A DNA stretch of 64,000 nucleotides from DATBGO01 sp963695645 (GCA_963695645.1 CAVOHC010000011.1:62001-126000); one strand, 5' to 3'; shown: positions 34,507-43,562, counted from the stretch's first letter. The notes: generated by a model from the letters alone, not told the origin. Made by a program: numbers and translations.

Positions 34507-35451
34507 CTACCGGCTGTCCTGGGCCGCCGTGCCGTTCCCCGCGGCGATGCCGGGCAGGCCCGCAGCGGCGGCGCTCAGCGCGGCCAGGATCACTGACACC
34601 GACTCCCGGTTGACGCTGGACGCCCTGGCCACCGCGTAGACGCCGCGGGCCGGGAAACCCGCGGGCAGCTCCCGGACGGCGACCCGGCGCTCTCCGGCGG
34701 CCAGCACCAGCCTGGGCAGCGCCGCGATCCCGATGCCGCGAGCGACCAGGCTGAGAATCGTGGCCAGACCCTCGAACTCCCAGGGCACCGGCAGGGCACC
34801 GCCCGCGCTGGCCAGCAGCCGGTCCACCGCGTGGCGGGATGGCTCTCCGGCGGGCGCGGCCATCCACGGCTCGCCGAGCAGCTGCCGCAGGTCCACCGGG
34901 TCCCCGGGACTGGCGGCCGGATGCCCGCGCGGCACCACCAGCACGAGCGGGTCATCGAGCAGGTGCCGGAACCGCAGCGTGCCCCGCTCGGTACCAGGCA
35001 GCCGTCCTGACCAGTCGTCGATCAGGGCGATGTCCGCCTCACCCGTGCGGACCTGCCGCAGGCCCTCGGCTGGCGCCGCCTGCCTGAGCAGGAGGGTCAG
35101 CCCGGCATGTGCCCGCACGCAGCGGGCCAGGGCCGGGGCGAAGGCGATCGCGGCGGTCGCGAAGGCGGTAACCGCGACGCGCCCGGACGGCTCCCGGCCG
35201 GCCAGGTCTGCCTCGGCTTCCTCGACGAGAGCCAGGATGCGGCCGGCGTGCGCGGCCAGCCGCCGTCCCGCATCGGTCAGCTCGGCTGTCCTCGCCGTCC
35301 GGTCGAGCAGCGCCACCCCGGCCTCGCGCTCAAGCGTGGCGAGCTGCTGAGAGACCGCCGACGGCGTGTAACCGAGCGCTCCAGCGGCGGCCACGATGGT
35401 CCCTCGCTCCGCGAATTCCTTAAGTAGCCGGAGCCGGTGCGTGTCTAGCAT
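34507..35451 (-). CDS. LysR-family transcriptional regulator
   Basis: 314 residues. The N-terminal winged helix-turn-helix reads LKEFAERGTIVAAAGALGYT and PSAVSQQLATLEREAG, followed by the linker helix and a periplasmic-binding-like effector domain (about 90-300). It is divergent from the aminotransferase at 35635, the usual arrangement for a LysR regulator and its target. It may control that gene in response to an amino or keto acid, which is inference. The 183-bp divergent region has AT-rich stretches and an AGATAAGCTTA segment near the LysR start. Confidence 0.9.
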   Translation of the reverse strand: MLDTHRLRLLKEFAERGTIVAAAGALGYTPSAVSQQLATLEREAGVALLDRTARTAELTDAGRRLAAHAGRILALVEEAEADLAGREPSGRVAVTAFATAAIAFAPALARCVRAHAGLTLLLRQAAPAEGLRQVRTGEADIALIDDWSGRLPGTERGTLRFRHLLDDPLVLVVPRGHPAASPGDPVDLRQLLGEPWMAAPAGEPSRHAVDRLLASAGGALPVPWEFEGLATILSLVARGIGIAALPRLVLAAGERRVAVRELPAGFPARGVYAVARASSVNRESVSVILAALSAAAAGLPGIAAGNGTAAQDSR

Positions 35452-35634
35452 AAGATAAGCTTACCCAATACCGTGCATATCAGCGCTTGCACTTATCCTC
35501 ATTGGCAGACATGCTGGTAGAGGTGGTTGATATGAGCGTCGCGACGTCGTAGTTGCGACATTCTGCGCAGAGCACCCGGGCAGCCACTTAGTCACCCCGG
35601 ATAAGCCCCGCCCTGATGGCCCAGGAGCCATGTC

Positions 35635-37122
35635 ATGCCCCATGTCGGCCAGGCGCTGCCCGCAGCGCCGACCGCAGCACCTGCCTTCCAGCCCGACCCG
35701 GTTCTCCGTCCCGCTCCAGGCGCAGCGCCGCGCCACGACGAAGCGCACCGCCACGACGAAGCACACCGCCACGACGAAGCGCACCGCCACGACGAAGCGC
35801 ACCGCCACGACGAGGCGCACCGCACCCGCGCAGCGCCCCGGCGCGGTGGCGTGTCCCGTCGCGGTGCCGCCATTCCGGTGTCCGCGACGCTCGCGGCCAA
35901 CGAGGTGATCACGGCCCGCCGCAGCCGCGGGCAGGCCGTACTGCCGCTCGCGTTCGGCGAGGCGGGCCTGCCAGTAGCCGCCAGCCTGCGCACGGCGCTG
36001 GCGGAGGCGTCAGGCCGCAGCGGGTACGGCCCGGTGGCCGGCCTGCCGGCGCTGCGCCGCGCCGCAGCCGGCTACTGGCAGCGGCGCGCCCTGCCGACCG
36101 AGCCTGATGCAGTCATCTGCGGCCCGGGCAGCAAGCCGCTGATCTTCGCCTTGCTGCTGGCGATCGGCGGGGATGTCGCCGTGCCGTGCCCCAGCTGGGT
36201 AAGCTACGCCGCGCAGGCTGGCCTGATCGGCGCCCGCTGCCACTTCGTGCCTGCTCCGGCGGGCGAGGGCGGGATCTGCGATCCGGGCATGCTCGCGGCG
36301 GCGGTCCGGGACGCGCGGCTGGCCGGACGCCGGATCGGCGCGGTCATCGTCACCCTGCCCGACAACCCGACCGGCAGGCTGGCCAGCCCGGACACGGTCC
36401 GCGCCCTGTGCGAGGTGGCCGACGAGCACGACCTGGTCATCATCTCCGACGAGATTTACCGCGACCTGATCCATGATCAGGCTGCAGCCGTCCTGTCCCC
36501 CTCGGCGGTGGCGCCGCACCGCACCGTCGTGACCACCTCGCTCAGCAAGAACCTGGCCCTCGGCGGCTGGCGGTGCGGGGTGGCCAGGATGACGGACGGC
36601 CCGCTCGGCCGGTCGCTGGCCGGCGCTGTGCTGGGCGTCGGCAGCGAGATCTGGTCGTCGCCCGCAGCGCCGGTTCAGCATGCTGCGGCCGTCGCGTTCG
36701 GTGAGCCCGAGGACATTGTGAAACGGATAACAAGGAGCCGGTCGCTGCACGCCAGCGTGGTCCGGGCCGTGGCCAGCCGCTGCGGGGCCGCCGGGCTGCT
36801 GGTGCCGCCGCCGCAGGCCGCGTTCTATCTCTACCCCGATTTCGAGCCGTGGCGCGGGCACCTGCGCGATACGCGCGGTGTGACCACCGGCGACGGCCTG
36901 GCCAGGCACCTGCTGGAGCGTTATGGCGCCGGCGTGCTGCCCGCCAGCGCGTTCGGCGAAAGCTCACGGGCGCTGCGGGTCCGCATCGCGACCGGGCTGC
37001 TCTACGGCGACACCGACGCCCAGCGGGAGGCAGCGCTGCAGTCCGCCGACCCGCTGCGGCTGCCGTGGATCGCCGCGGCACTCGGCAGGTTCGAGGAGAT
37101 CCTGGCCGACCTGGCCCCGTGA
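35635..37122 (+). CDS. Class I/II PLP aminotransferase with His-rich N-terminal repeats
   Basis: 495 residues. The enzyme domain (about 90-490) is a fold-type I aminotransferase: GPVAGLPALRRAAAGYWQRR, VTLPDNPTGRLASPDTV, ISDEIYRDLIHD and the PLP lysine in TTSLSKNLALGGWRCG. The first 85 residues are not part of the family. They contain five exact-length tandem HDEAHR hexapeptides (residues 34-63) encoded by an 18-bp repeat. The ATG at 35635 has CCAGGAG nine bases upstream; an out-of-frame ATG lies at 35630. A start after the repeats is possible (GTG at about 35850), so the tail may be optional. It is divergent from a LysR gene. Confidence 0.85.
   Translation: MPHVGQALPAAPTAAPAFQPDPVLRPAPGAAPRHDEAHRHDEAHRHDEAHRHDEAHRHDEAHRTRAAPRRGGVSRRGAAIPVSATLAANEVITARRSRGQAVLPLAFGEAGLPVAASLRTALAEASGRSGYGPVAGLPALRRAAAGYWQRRALPTEPDAVICGPGSKPLIFALLLAIGGDVAVPCPSWVSYAAQAGLIGARCHFVPAPAGEGGICDPGMLAAAVRDARLAGRRIGAVIVTLPDNPTGRLASPDTVRALCEVADEHDLVIISDEIYRDLIHDQAAAVLSPSAVAPHRTVVTTSLSKNLALGGWRCGVARMTDGPLGRSLAGAVLGVGSEIWSSPAAPVQHAAAVAFGEPEDIVKRITRSRSLHASVVRAVASRCGAAGLLVPPPQAAFYLYPDFEPWRGHLRDTRGVTTGDGLARHLLERYGAGVLPASAFGESSRALRVRIATGLLYGDTDAQREAALQSADPLRLPWIAAALGRFEEILADLAP
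35734..35823 (+). repeat. 18-bp tandem repeat, five units (HDEAHR)
   Basis: Five consecutive 18-bp units, consensus CACGACGAAGCGCACCGC, at 35734, 35752, 35770, 35788 and 35806, with single-base variants in units two and five. All are full length, so the frame is kept. They encode His-Asp-Glu-Ala-His-Arg five times, giving ten histidines and ten acidic residues within 30 positions. Confidence 0.95.
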
Positions 37123-37165
37123 CATTGGACGGTGCATCAGGTCCTCGGCCGCGGCCGGGAGCCGG

Positions 37166-37876
37166 TCAGCCTGAGCGGCGTGCCGCCCGCTCGCCCCTGG
37201 CGGCCTTGTCGGGCCGGCTGGCTTGCTGGCGGCGACCCCTGGCCGGCTTGCGCTTCTCAGCTGCATCCGAGAGCTTCTGCCTGGAGGCGGCGGCCGGCCG
37301 GTCCTGCTGCGCGGAGATGCGCTTCTGCCTGGCCCGCTTCGCCTTCTCGGCCTTGGCGGCGCGTTGCTTGGCAGCCTGCTGCGCTGCTGCTTTCCCCGCC
37401 TTTGCCCGGCCATCGGCCGCCCGGCGAACCTGCAGCTGGTCTTCCTGCTCCTGCTGGTAAGCCGCCATATCCTGGCCGGCCATCTCGTCGCGGGCCTGCG
37501 CACGGACCTGGCGGGCGGCCGCCCGCTCGCTCCGCAACTGCTCGTCGACCTGTGCCTGGCGTAGCTGTGCCTGGCGTAGCTGTACCTGGCGTAGCTGTAC
37601 CTGGCGTAGCTGTGCCTTCGTTTTAAGTACTTCGGCATTCGCCATGAACTCGGTTCGCCGCGTCAGAGCCTGGCCCCGCCGGGAGAGGCCGTCGTCGGCA
37701 AGAAGCCGTCCGGCGAGCCCGTCCAGCGAGCCGAGGAGGCGTTCGAAGCCCAGGCGCAGGAACGCCTCGTCGTCCCAGTAGCGGGCTACGACATGCTCCT
37801 CGATCAGGGTGAAAGGCAAGCGCACGGCCGAGTACTCCAGCTTGGCGATGCCGCGAGGGACGGTGCTGAGGGCCAT
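37166..37876 (-). CDS. Coiled-coil, highly charged hypothetical protein
   Basis: 236 residues. The first 75 (WDDEAFLRLGFERLLGSLDG region) look globular; the rest is Lys/Arg/Gln/Ala-rich and predicted coiled coil. Residues 87-110 contain a pentapeptide repeat (QLRQV/QLRQA) from a 15-bp array at 37551-37617. The C-terminus is very basic. No catalytic domain is recognised. Similar proteins in actinomycetes have been labelled IF2-like only because of composition, which I do not adopt. ATG 37876 follows AGGAGAGGAAG. Confidence 0.6.
   Translation of the reverse strand: MALSTVPRGIAKLEYSAVRLPFTLIEEHVVARYWDDEAFLRLGFERLLGSLDGLAGRLLADDGLSRRGQALTRRTEFMANAEVLKTKAQLRQVQLRQVQLRQAQLRQAQVDEQLRSERAAARQVRAQARDEMAGQDMAAYQQEQEDQLQVRRAADGRAKAGKAAAQQAAKQRAAKAEKAKRARQKRISAQQDRPAAASRQKLSDAAEKRKPARGRRQQASRPDKAARGERAARRSG
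37551..37617. repeat. 15-bp tandem repeat in a coiled-coil gene
   Basis: Four full units and one partial unit of TGTRCCTGGCGTAGC start at 37551, 37566, 37581, 37596 and 37611. They encode the Gln-Leu-Arg-Gln-Val/Ala pentapeptide on the minus strand. All full units keep the frame. Confidence 0.9.
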
Positions 37877-38225
37877 AACAGTCTGCTTCCTCTCCTGGAT
37901 GATGGTGGCGTTTGCGTCAGATTGCCCGTCAGCGAGGACAGCAGCCCATCGCGTGCCTCGCGGGCGTGTGCTCGCTCATGGATAACTCCTTCTCCGCATC
38001 GCGTTCTTTGATCGAGCGGTCTGGGTGAGTTCCCGGCGCGCACGCGACATGGGCAGATCGGGCCCCGCGGGCTGGCACCTGCCGCATCGCACGCTGCCAG
38101 CCGCCCGTCAGCCGCTCCCCCGGCCCCCTCAGCCGCTCCCGGCCGCTGTTACTGCCCCATGCCCGGCGAGGCAAACGTTCCCCGGGCACTGATCGCAGCG
38201 CCGCGGGCGCAGCTGCATCGGGCAG
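37877..38225. other. Intergenic stretch without a supported gene
   Basis: About 350 bp upstream of the coiled-coil gene and downstream of trmO. A minus-strand open frame (37929-38189) contains ELSMSEHTPARHAMGCC near its end behind AAGGAGTTA. That could be a 13-residue peptide from the ATG near 37980, but nothing else supports it. Its composition otherwise resembles non-coding sequence. Confidence 0.5.
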
Positions 38226-38648
38226 TCACCGCTCGGTTTGCCGGTCAAGTACGGGCTTGACGTCGATGATGGGGGTTCGGTCGAGTGCCTCCAGGTTGCG
38301 CACCCGCAGCCGGGTGCCCTCGATCGACACGATCGTCACGCGGTGCAGGCCCACGGGATTCGGCCGGTCCGGCGAGCGGGTGCTGAAAACACCGGTCAGC
38401 GGCCTTGCCGGATCTCCGCGAGGATGCACCGCCAGCACGTCACGGCTCGCGCGGTCCAGCCAGGTCAAGACGATTACCTCGGTGTCGGCGCGCAGATCGC
38501 GAAGGCCCTCGCTGACATCCTCGTCGAACACCAGCCACGCGTCAGGTGCTCCCTCGTCTCCCTGCAGGGGAGCTAGGTCCGTGTCCAAAAGCGGGGACTC
38601 GACCCGCCCGATGGAGCGCACGGCAATTTGGCCCTCGCTGGTGCTCAA
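38226..38648 (-). CDS. trmO: tRNA t6A37 methyltransferase TrmO (TsaA/YaeB family)
   Basis: 140 residues, matching the beta-barrel TrmO domain that methylates N6 of threonylcarbamoyladenosine at tRNA position 37 using SAM. Key segments are RSIGRVESPLLD, EVIVLTWLDRASRD, the SAM-site motif GVFSTRSPDRPNPVGLHRV and the end PIIDVKPVLD. It is short, with no C-terminal extension, as in many actinobacteria. It ends a region of vertically inherited genes; IS66 debris begins upstream on the other strand. Confidence 0.88.
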   Translation of the reverse strand: MSTSEGQIAVRSIGRVESPLLDTDLAPLQGDEGAPDAWLVFDEDVSEGLRDLRADTEVIVLTWLDRASRDVLAVHPRGDPARPLTGVFSTRSPDRPNPVGLHRVTIVSIEGTRLRVRNLEALDRTPIIDVKPVLDRQTER

Positions 38649-38788
38649 AAACGGCTCCCTTCAACTGCCAGCTGTCAGCCTGGTCCGCGTCGGTGTCGTG
38701 ACCAGGCTGTCGTTGCCCATCGTGCCTTAGCCATGCGGTCCCGTTTGCCAACGGCGCCAGCGCGCCTGCGGTAGCTATCGAAGCCGAG

Positions 38789-38988
38789 CGGACGACCCGG
38801 CCGGTCAAGGTCCAGCAGCGCAGCTCCGGAGGCTCCTGGCGGACCCTCACCGGGCTAACCGACTTCGCGATCGTGCAGTCTCCTACCTGTCCACCGCCGC
38901 CAAATGGGGCATTAGCAAACTCGACGTTCTCCGTGACCTGTTCAACGGCCGCGCCTGGCTACCGCCTGGCATCGAACCCTCGGGATAA
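38789..38988 (+). pseudogene. IS66-family transposase, C-terminal remnant (frame-broken)
   Basis: Two frames together reproduce the end of an IS66 TnpC: RPVKVQQRSSGGSWRTLTGL, then TDFAIVQS, a frame break at about 38,877-38,884, then YLSTAAKWGISKLDVL, RDLFNGRAWLPPGIEPS and a stop at 38986. Nothing of the catalytic core or N-terminus is present upstream. A dead fragment, probably left by deletion. Confidence 0.75.
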
Positions 38989-39224
38989 CTCGGCTTCGCC
39001 GCCTGGTTCTGCTGACGTGAACTGACCGTGGCTGCTCGCCGGGTGTGACCGCGGCCTTGTGCCAGTGAAGCCGGCGTTGGCGAGAAATGACCGCCCCGGA
39101 GGGCTTGCGGTGACTGGACCGGCGTGCTCGCAGGCCGGAAAGTCCTGTGCCGCTCCCGGGAGGCCATCCAGCGCAGGTCCCCGCAAGGCTTCCGGTCACC
39201 GGCGCGTCTTGGGATCATTTACCC

Positions 39225-39632
39225 GTGGACAGCGACTGGGACCGCTTCACCTCCCGGTGCCAGCAAGCCCTGGGCGACCTGGTCGAAGGACGACCCGGAC
39301 CATTCAAGGCGCTCTGGTCACACGCCGATGACGTGGTGATCATGGGCGCGTTCGGCGGCTACGAACGAGGCTGGGAACAAGTCAGCGCACGGCTCGACTG
39401 GGCCGCTGCCGGCATCAAGGCCACCGATCGCGCCGCGGAGAACATCGTGACGGTCGTCGGCGATGACCTCGCCTACACCGTCGACCTCGAGCACATGACC
39501 CGTCACGCCGGTGATCAGCCGCAGCCCAGGACACTGCGCTGCACCCAGGCCTACCGCCGTGAAAACGGCGAGTGGAAGATCAAACTGCGCCACGCTGACG
39601 AGCTTCCCCGCAAAGACGAACACCGAAGGTGA
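39225..39632 (+). CDS. SnoaL/NTF2-like (DUF4440-type) protein
   Basis: 135 residues from GTG 39225; the frame is open upstream but the homologous start fits here. The cone-shaped NTF2 fold is suggested by GPFKALWSHADDVVIMGAFG, ENIVTVVGDDLAYTVDLEHM and a final strand pair CTQAYRRENGEWKIKLRHAD. Such proteins are small enzymes or ligand-binding domains; no catalytic residues can be assigned. It sits between two IS66 fragments, so it may have arrived with mobile DNA. Confidence 0.75.
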   Translation: MDSDWDRFTSRCQQALGDLVEGRPGPFKALWSHADDVVIMGAFGGYERGWEQVSARLDWAAAGIKATDRAAENIVTVVGDDLAYTVDLEHMTRHAGDQPQPRTLRCTQAYRRENGEWKIKLRHADELPRKDEHRR

Positions 39633-39792
39633 CCTACAGCCGCCCGCGTCACAACACGCCGCTAATGCTTGCTGAATAGCTACCGCCTGCGGGGTATACC
39701 AGTGTCCAGCTATAAAGGTTTGGAGGCCGCTGCCGATGAGGTGCTAACCGGCTGCGCCTCATCAGGCGTCAGCGCCAGGCTGGCAGAGGCAG

Positions 39793-40224
39793 TCAGTCCG
39801 GGTTCAGGTACTGACCGCCCCACGTCTGCGGGTCTGTGTCCGATAGCGTCTCGGTGAACGTCCACCGATGACCGGCGAAGTCCTCGGCGCCATACTGCCG
39901 CTCGCCATACATGTAGTCCGCCGGCTCCGCCAGGATGACCGCGCCATGTGCCCGGGCGCGCTCGCAGTGAGACCGCGCGTCCGGGACCCGGACCATCACG
40001 TACTGGGCCACCGCCTCGCGACTCGGCGGGCGGTGGTAGCCGCCTGGCTCGGCCACGATCACGGCCCCGTCGCCAACCCTCAGCTGAGACCGGTGGTTCT
40101 CGCCGATCCGTAGCCGCTCGACAAACCCGAATGCCGCAGTCAGCCAGGCAACCGCCTCGCGGACGTCCGGATAGATCAGAACCGGGATGACCGTGGCCGC
40201 TGGGACCGAGCGGTTGACCTTCAT
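39793..40224 (-). CDS. VOC-superfamily (glyoxalase/bleomycin-resistance-like) protein
   Basis: 143 residues with paired beta-alpha-beta-beta-beta modules: PVLIYPDVREAVAWLTAAFG opens the first and YVMVRVPDARSHCERARAHG the second. The end, AEDFAGHRWTFTETLSD, is typical of this subgroup. The fold often binds a metal for dioxygenase, isomerase or resistance functions; no substrate is suggested. It lies between two IS66 remnants, opposite in orientation to the SnoaL-like gene. Confidence 0.82.
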   Translation of the reverse strand: MKVNRSVPAATVIPVLIYPDVREAVAWLTAAFGFVERLRIGENHRSQLRVGDGAVIVAEPGGYHRPPSREAVAQYVMVRVPDARSHCERARAHGAVILAEPADYMYGERQYGAEDFAGHRWTFTETLSDTDPQTWGGQYLNPD

Positions 40225-40345
40225 TCCGCCAGGCTAACGACATGCACGCCGGCAGGCCACGGACCGCAGGGAAGCACTCGCCTAGATCGCATCACGTGCC
40301 CACACCGGACAAGATCTCGGGCTGGGAGGGTCGGGGACTGGCGCG

Positions 40346-40561
40346 GTTGAACGCAACATCCGCATGGCCAAACTGAAGCAGAAAGTATCCGGCTGCCTGC
40401 GGACCCTCACCGGCACCCGCCAATTCTGCGCGATCCGCAGCTACCTATCCACCACTGCCAAGCACGGCCTCAGCTTCTTCGACGCCCTCATCATGCTCGC
40501 CAAAGGCGAGCCCTGGATTCCTGATACTGCCTGTTTGAAGTCGACTAATTCCGATACCTGA
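40346..40561 (+). pseudogene. IS66-family transposase, C-terminal remnant
   Basis: An open frame reading ERNIRMAKLKQKVSGCLRTL, RQFCAIRSYLSTTAKHGLSF and FDALIMLAKGEPWIP, clearly the C-terminal end of an IS66 TnpC of a different subgroup from the copy at 38.8 kb. The catalytic core is missing. The last 15 residues are not IS66-like. It has the same orientation as the other fragment, 1.4 kb away. Confidence 0.78.
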
Positions 40562-40756
40562 CCAGTTACCCGACATCACCCCGGTGACGTGCACTATCTC
40601 AGGCCGCGGCAGACGAGGTAACTGACCTCGCACGCGGTAGAGTCTGATTAAGGATCAGCTGAAGTGCTCACAGATATCTTTGCTGATAACCCCGGGGAAA
40701 ACACCACTTAATCGCTTCCACCGGCTGAAGCCAGCGAAACGGAAAGGACCTGACAA

Positions 40757-42760
40757 GTGAGCTTAACCGCTAGCGCCAGTCGGGGCGCAGGGGCCGATAG
40801 GCCCCGGCGCCGCACCCAGGGCAGGCTGTCGCGGCGTGCCCGGATCCGCCTCGGCGCAGGCGCGGCCGCATCGGGCGCGCTGGCCGCGGCGGCCGTCCTG
40901 ACCCTGGCTGCGCCGGCCGGGGCCAGCGCGAACAGCGCCAGCACCGCCGGCACCGCGCATGGCACTCCAGCAGTTCATGTCCTGCACCTGCGGGCCATGC
41001 CGACCGGGACAGTCACCTTCGGCAGGAAGGGCCGTGGCCGCCTCACGGTCCGCGCAGACATGTCCGGGCTGACGCCCGGCTCGTCGCACGCGGTGAATCT
41101 GGTGCTCCCCGGCCGCTTCAGGTCTATCCGGTTCAGCCCGCTCACGGCCAATAGCGTCGGCCAGGCCGACAGCATCCTCCAGAGCAGCTTCACCGGCCAT
41201 CTGCCGCCCGGCAGCCGCCTGCTGGTCCGCATGGGAGTGCACGGCGGCGCCGTCGCCGGGGAGCCGATCGCTGTGACCAGGAGGCTGAGCCATCCCGGCC
41301 GCGGCCCGCACGGGCTCATCGCGGTCGAGGTCAGCCCGGGCGGTGTCAGCTATGGCACGCCGCGGGGCCGGGCCACCATCTCCTATAGCCGCCGCCGCCA
41401 CACGCTGACCGTGACCGTCAGCGCCAGCGGCCTCACTCCCGGGCTCCACGCCGCCCACATCCACCTGGGCAGCTGCAGGAGCCAGGGACCGGTCAAGTAC
41501 ATGCTGCAGGACCTGGTCGCCAACCGTCAGGGCAGGATCGTGCACGCAGTCCGGATAATCACCAACGTGACCACGCCGATACCAGGCCATGGCTGGTACC
41601 TCAACATTCACCAGGGGAACAGCAGCAACATCCTCAGCAACGGCCAGCCGACCATCTTCTTCCGGCCGCTCCTCTGCGCGGACATCAGCAGTACCGGTTC
41701 GATCACCTCGATCCTGAGAACTGAGGACATCGTCACCGGGGTCCGGGGCACGACGGACGGGAAGGTCGTGCTGACGGGTTCGGCGGCGACCGGACACGGC
41801 ACGCAAACTGCTCCGTTCCTCTACCGAGGCGTTCTTGGTAGCGCTGCGGGAGCAGCAGTATCGGTGCTGCGGCCATCGTTTCGTGGCGTGACGTCGGCGA
41901 CCTTTTACGGTCCTGATACCAGCTCCTTCAACCCGGCGGGAATCCCGCGCGGCCAGGTCCGCGCCGTCGGAAGCTACCTGTCGTCGTCGGCGCCCTCCGG
42001 TGTCCTCAACCAGGGCATGATCTACCTCGGGCCGGTGAGCGGGCGGGGTGGAAGGTGGACATCCATCGACGTGCCTGCTGACGGCGCGCATACGGTCGGG
42101 CACGTACGGGCCTGCCCCCGGGCGCGGGTCCACTGCCTCGTGATGGACACCATCGCGCACAGCACCATGGGCGATCTGGTGGTGGGCAACTACGACCTCA
42201 GCCCCGGCGTGCGTGGCGGCCTGGTCTCGGGCAATGCTTTCATCTACAACATGGCGCGGCATCAATGGACGTTGCTCCGCCTCGGCGGAAGCCTGTCGAA
42301 TCAGACCACGCTGTATGGAATCTGGCAGGACGGCGGGGGCAGGAGCCCGGATTACACCCTGGCCGGCGGCTCCTCGCCCCGCGGAATCCATCAGGCCTTC
42401 CTCTTGAACTACAACGAGCGGTCGGGGCGCTTCGGGAAGCCGAGGTACTACCGCTACGCCAACGCTCGGGCGCTGGTCACGCACTTCGAGGGCATCACCG
42501 CCGTGCCGGGCGGTTTCCACCTCGTGGCCGGCAGCTCCGCTCAGGCTGCGTCCATGGCCTTCGTTCCCGTCAGCGCCCGTAACGGGTCCTTTGGCACGGC
42601 AAGGTGGTATCCCGTCGATGTCGCGGCCAGCCCGCTATGTTCGGGTGGCTGCAGTCTTGTCACCGGGAATGCCGTGTATAGGAACCACGTCATGGGGCTC
42701 TACGTCCCCACCGTCTCCGCTGCCCCCCATACTTACCTCGCCACCATTTCGAGGCGGTAA
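40757..42760 (+). CDS. Large secreted protein with CHRD-like repeats
   Basis: 667 residues from GTG 40757 (AAAGGA upstream). It has a signal peptide with a basic start and an Ala-rich core ending at APAGASA. Residues 70-310 contain two CHRD-like beta segments: TVTFGRKGRGRLTVRADMSG with LTPGSSHAVNL, and GRATISYSRRRHTLTVTVSA with LTPGLHAAHIHLGSC. The second includes an HxH pair. Residues 340-667 look like a beta-propeller with repeats such as GVTSATFYGPDTSSF and FHLVAGSSAQAASMAF, of no recognised family. Probably a cell-surface or extracellular protein. It stands alone after the IS66 remnant. Confidence 0.7.
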   Translation: MSLTASASRGAGADRPRRRTQGRLSRRARIRLGAGAAASGALAAAAVLTLAAPAGASANSASTAGTAHGTPAVHVLHLRAMPTGTVTFGRKGRGRLTVRADMSGLTPGSSHAVNLVLPGRFRSIRFSPLTANSVGQADSILQSSFTGHLPPGSRLLVRMGVHGGAVAGEPIAVTRRLSHPGRGPHGLIAVEVSPGGVSYGTPRGRATISYSRRRHTLTVTVSASGLTPGLHAAHIHLGSCRSQGPVKYMLQDLVANRQGRIVHAVRIITNVTTPIPGHGWYLNIHQGNSSNILSNGQPTIFFRPLLCADISSTGSITSILRTEDIVTGVRGTTDGKVVLTGSAATGHGTQTAPFLYRGVLGSAAGAAVSVLRPSFRGVTSATFYGPDTSSFNPAGIPRGQVRAVGSYLSSSAPSGVLNQGMIYLGPVSGRGGRWTSIDVPADGAHTVGHVRACPRARVHCLVMDTIAHSTMGDLVVGNYDLSPGVRGGLVSGNAFIYNMARHQWTLLRLGGSLSNQTTLYGIWQDGGGRSPDYTLAGGSSPRGIHQAFLLNYNERSGRFGKPRYYRYANARALVTHFEGITAVPGGFHLVAGSSAQAASMAFVPVSARNGSFGTARWYPVDVAASPLCSGGCSLVTGNAVYRNHVMGLYVPTVSAAPHTYLATISRR

Positions 42761-42819
42761 TTATTACGCGGCGCTCACCCGGAGCTTCGAGTGGAGGTGA
42801 CCGTGCCTAGACTGCGTGG

Positions 42820-43368
42820 ATGACTGAATCGGCGGGCCACCAGAGTCTTTCCGCGGAAGCGGAGGCTGTGCTGGCAGTGCTGGAGCGCAACCGTCGCACG
42901 TTCGCCTGGAAGACGGGTGGCCTGGACCGCGGCGGGTTGGCGTCGACCACGGCGGCGAGCTCGATGACGCTCGGCGGGCTGGTCAAGCACATGGCGCTAG
43001 TGGAGACGGACTGGCTGGTGGCTAAGCTCGCCGGGCAGCCGTACGGGCCGCCGTGGGACGAGGTGGATTTCGACGCCGATCCTGACTGGGAGTGGCGCAC
43101 CGGGGCGCAGGATGCCCCGGAGGAGGTGTACGCGCTATGGCGGTCGGCGGTGCAGCGGTCCCGGGATGTGGTGGCCGCCGTGCTACCGGAGGGGGGCCTG
43201 GACGCTGCGGCGCGGTTCACGGGGCGGGACGAGCGTACCGCCAGCGTGCGCGAGATGCTGCTGGACATGATCGAGGAATACGCGCGGCACACCGGCCACG
43301 CCGACCTGTTGCGCGAGTCCGTGGACGGCCTGGCCGGCGAGAGCGCACCACCGGAATTCCGTCTCTGA
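42820..43368 (+). CDS. DinB/DUF664-family protein
   Basis: 182 residues, a four-helix DinB-type fold. Metal-ligand histidines are visible in LVKHMALVETDWLV and EEYARHTGHADLLRESVDG, the typical end of the actinobacterial DUF664 group. Such proteins include thiol-dependent (mycothiol or bacillithiol) transferases, but the reaction here is unknown. ATG 42820 begins 60 bp after the secreted-protein gene. Confidence 0.85.
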   Translation: MTESAGHQSLSAEAEAVLAVLERNRRTFAWKTGGLDRGGLASTTAASSMTLGGLVKHMALVETDWLVAKLAGQPYGPPWDEVDFDADPDWEWRTGAQDAPEEVYALWRSAVQRSRDVVAAVLPEGGLDAAARFTGRDERTASVREMLLDMIEEYARHTGHADLLRESVDGLAGESAPPEFRL

Positions 43369-43562
43369 GCTAGACAGCCTGAGCACGTACTCACCGCCAC
43401 GCGGCTGCGGGTCCGGCGCAATCGCATGGGCCGCCCGGCCTGACGCCATCCGCGACGGTCTCGGAGCCGGATGAGTGATTTCATGTCGAGAAGCTCTGAC
43501 CGGCTCCGCTCACCAGGTGAAGGGCCGACGACAGGCGCTGCCCACGACACCAGGAGACCACC

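Noticed and set aside
37929..38189. 86-codon minus-strand gene upstream of the coiled-coil gene
   Set aside because: Composition is that of non-coding GC-rich DNA and no domain is recognised; only a short peptide near its end has a plausible ribosome binding site.
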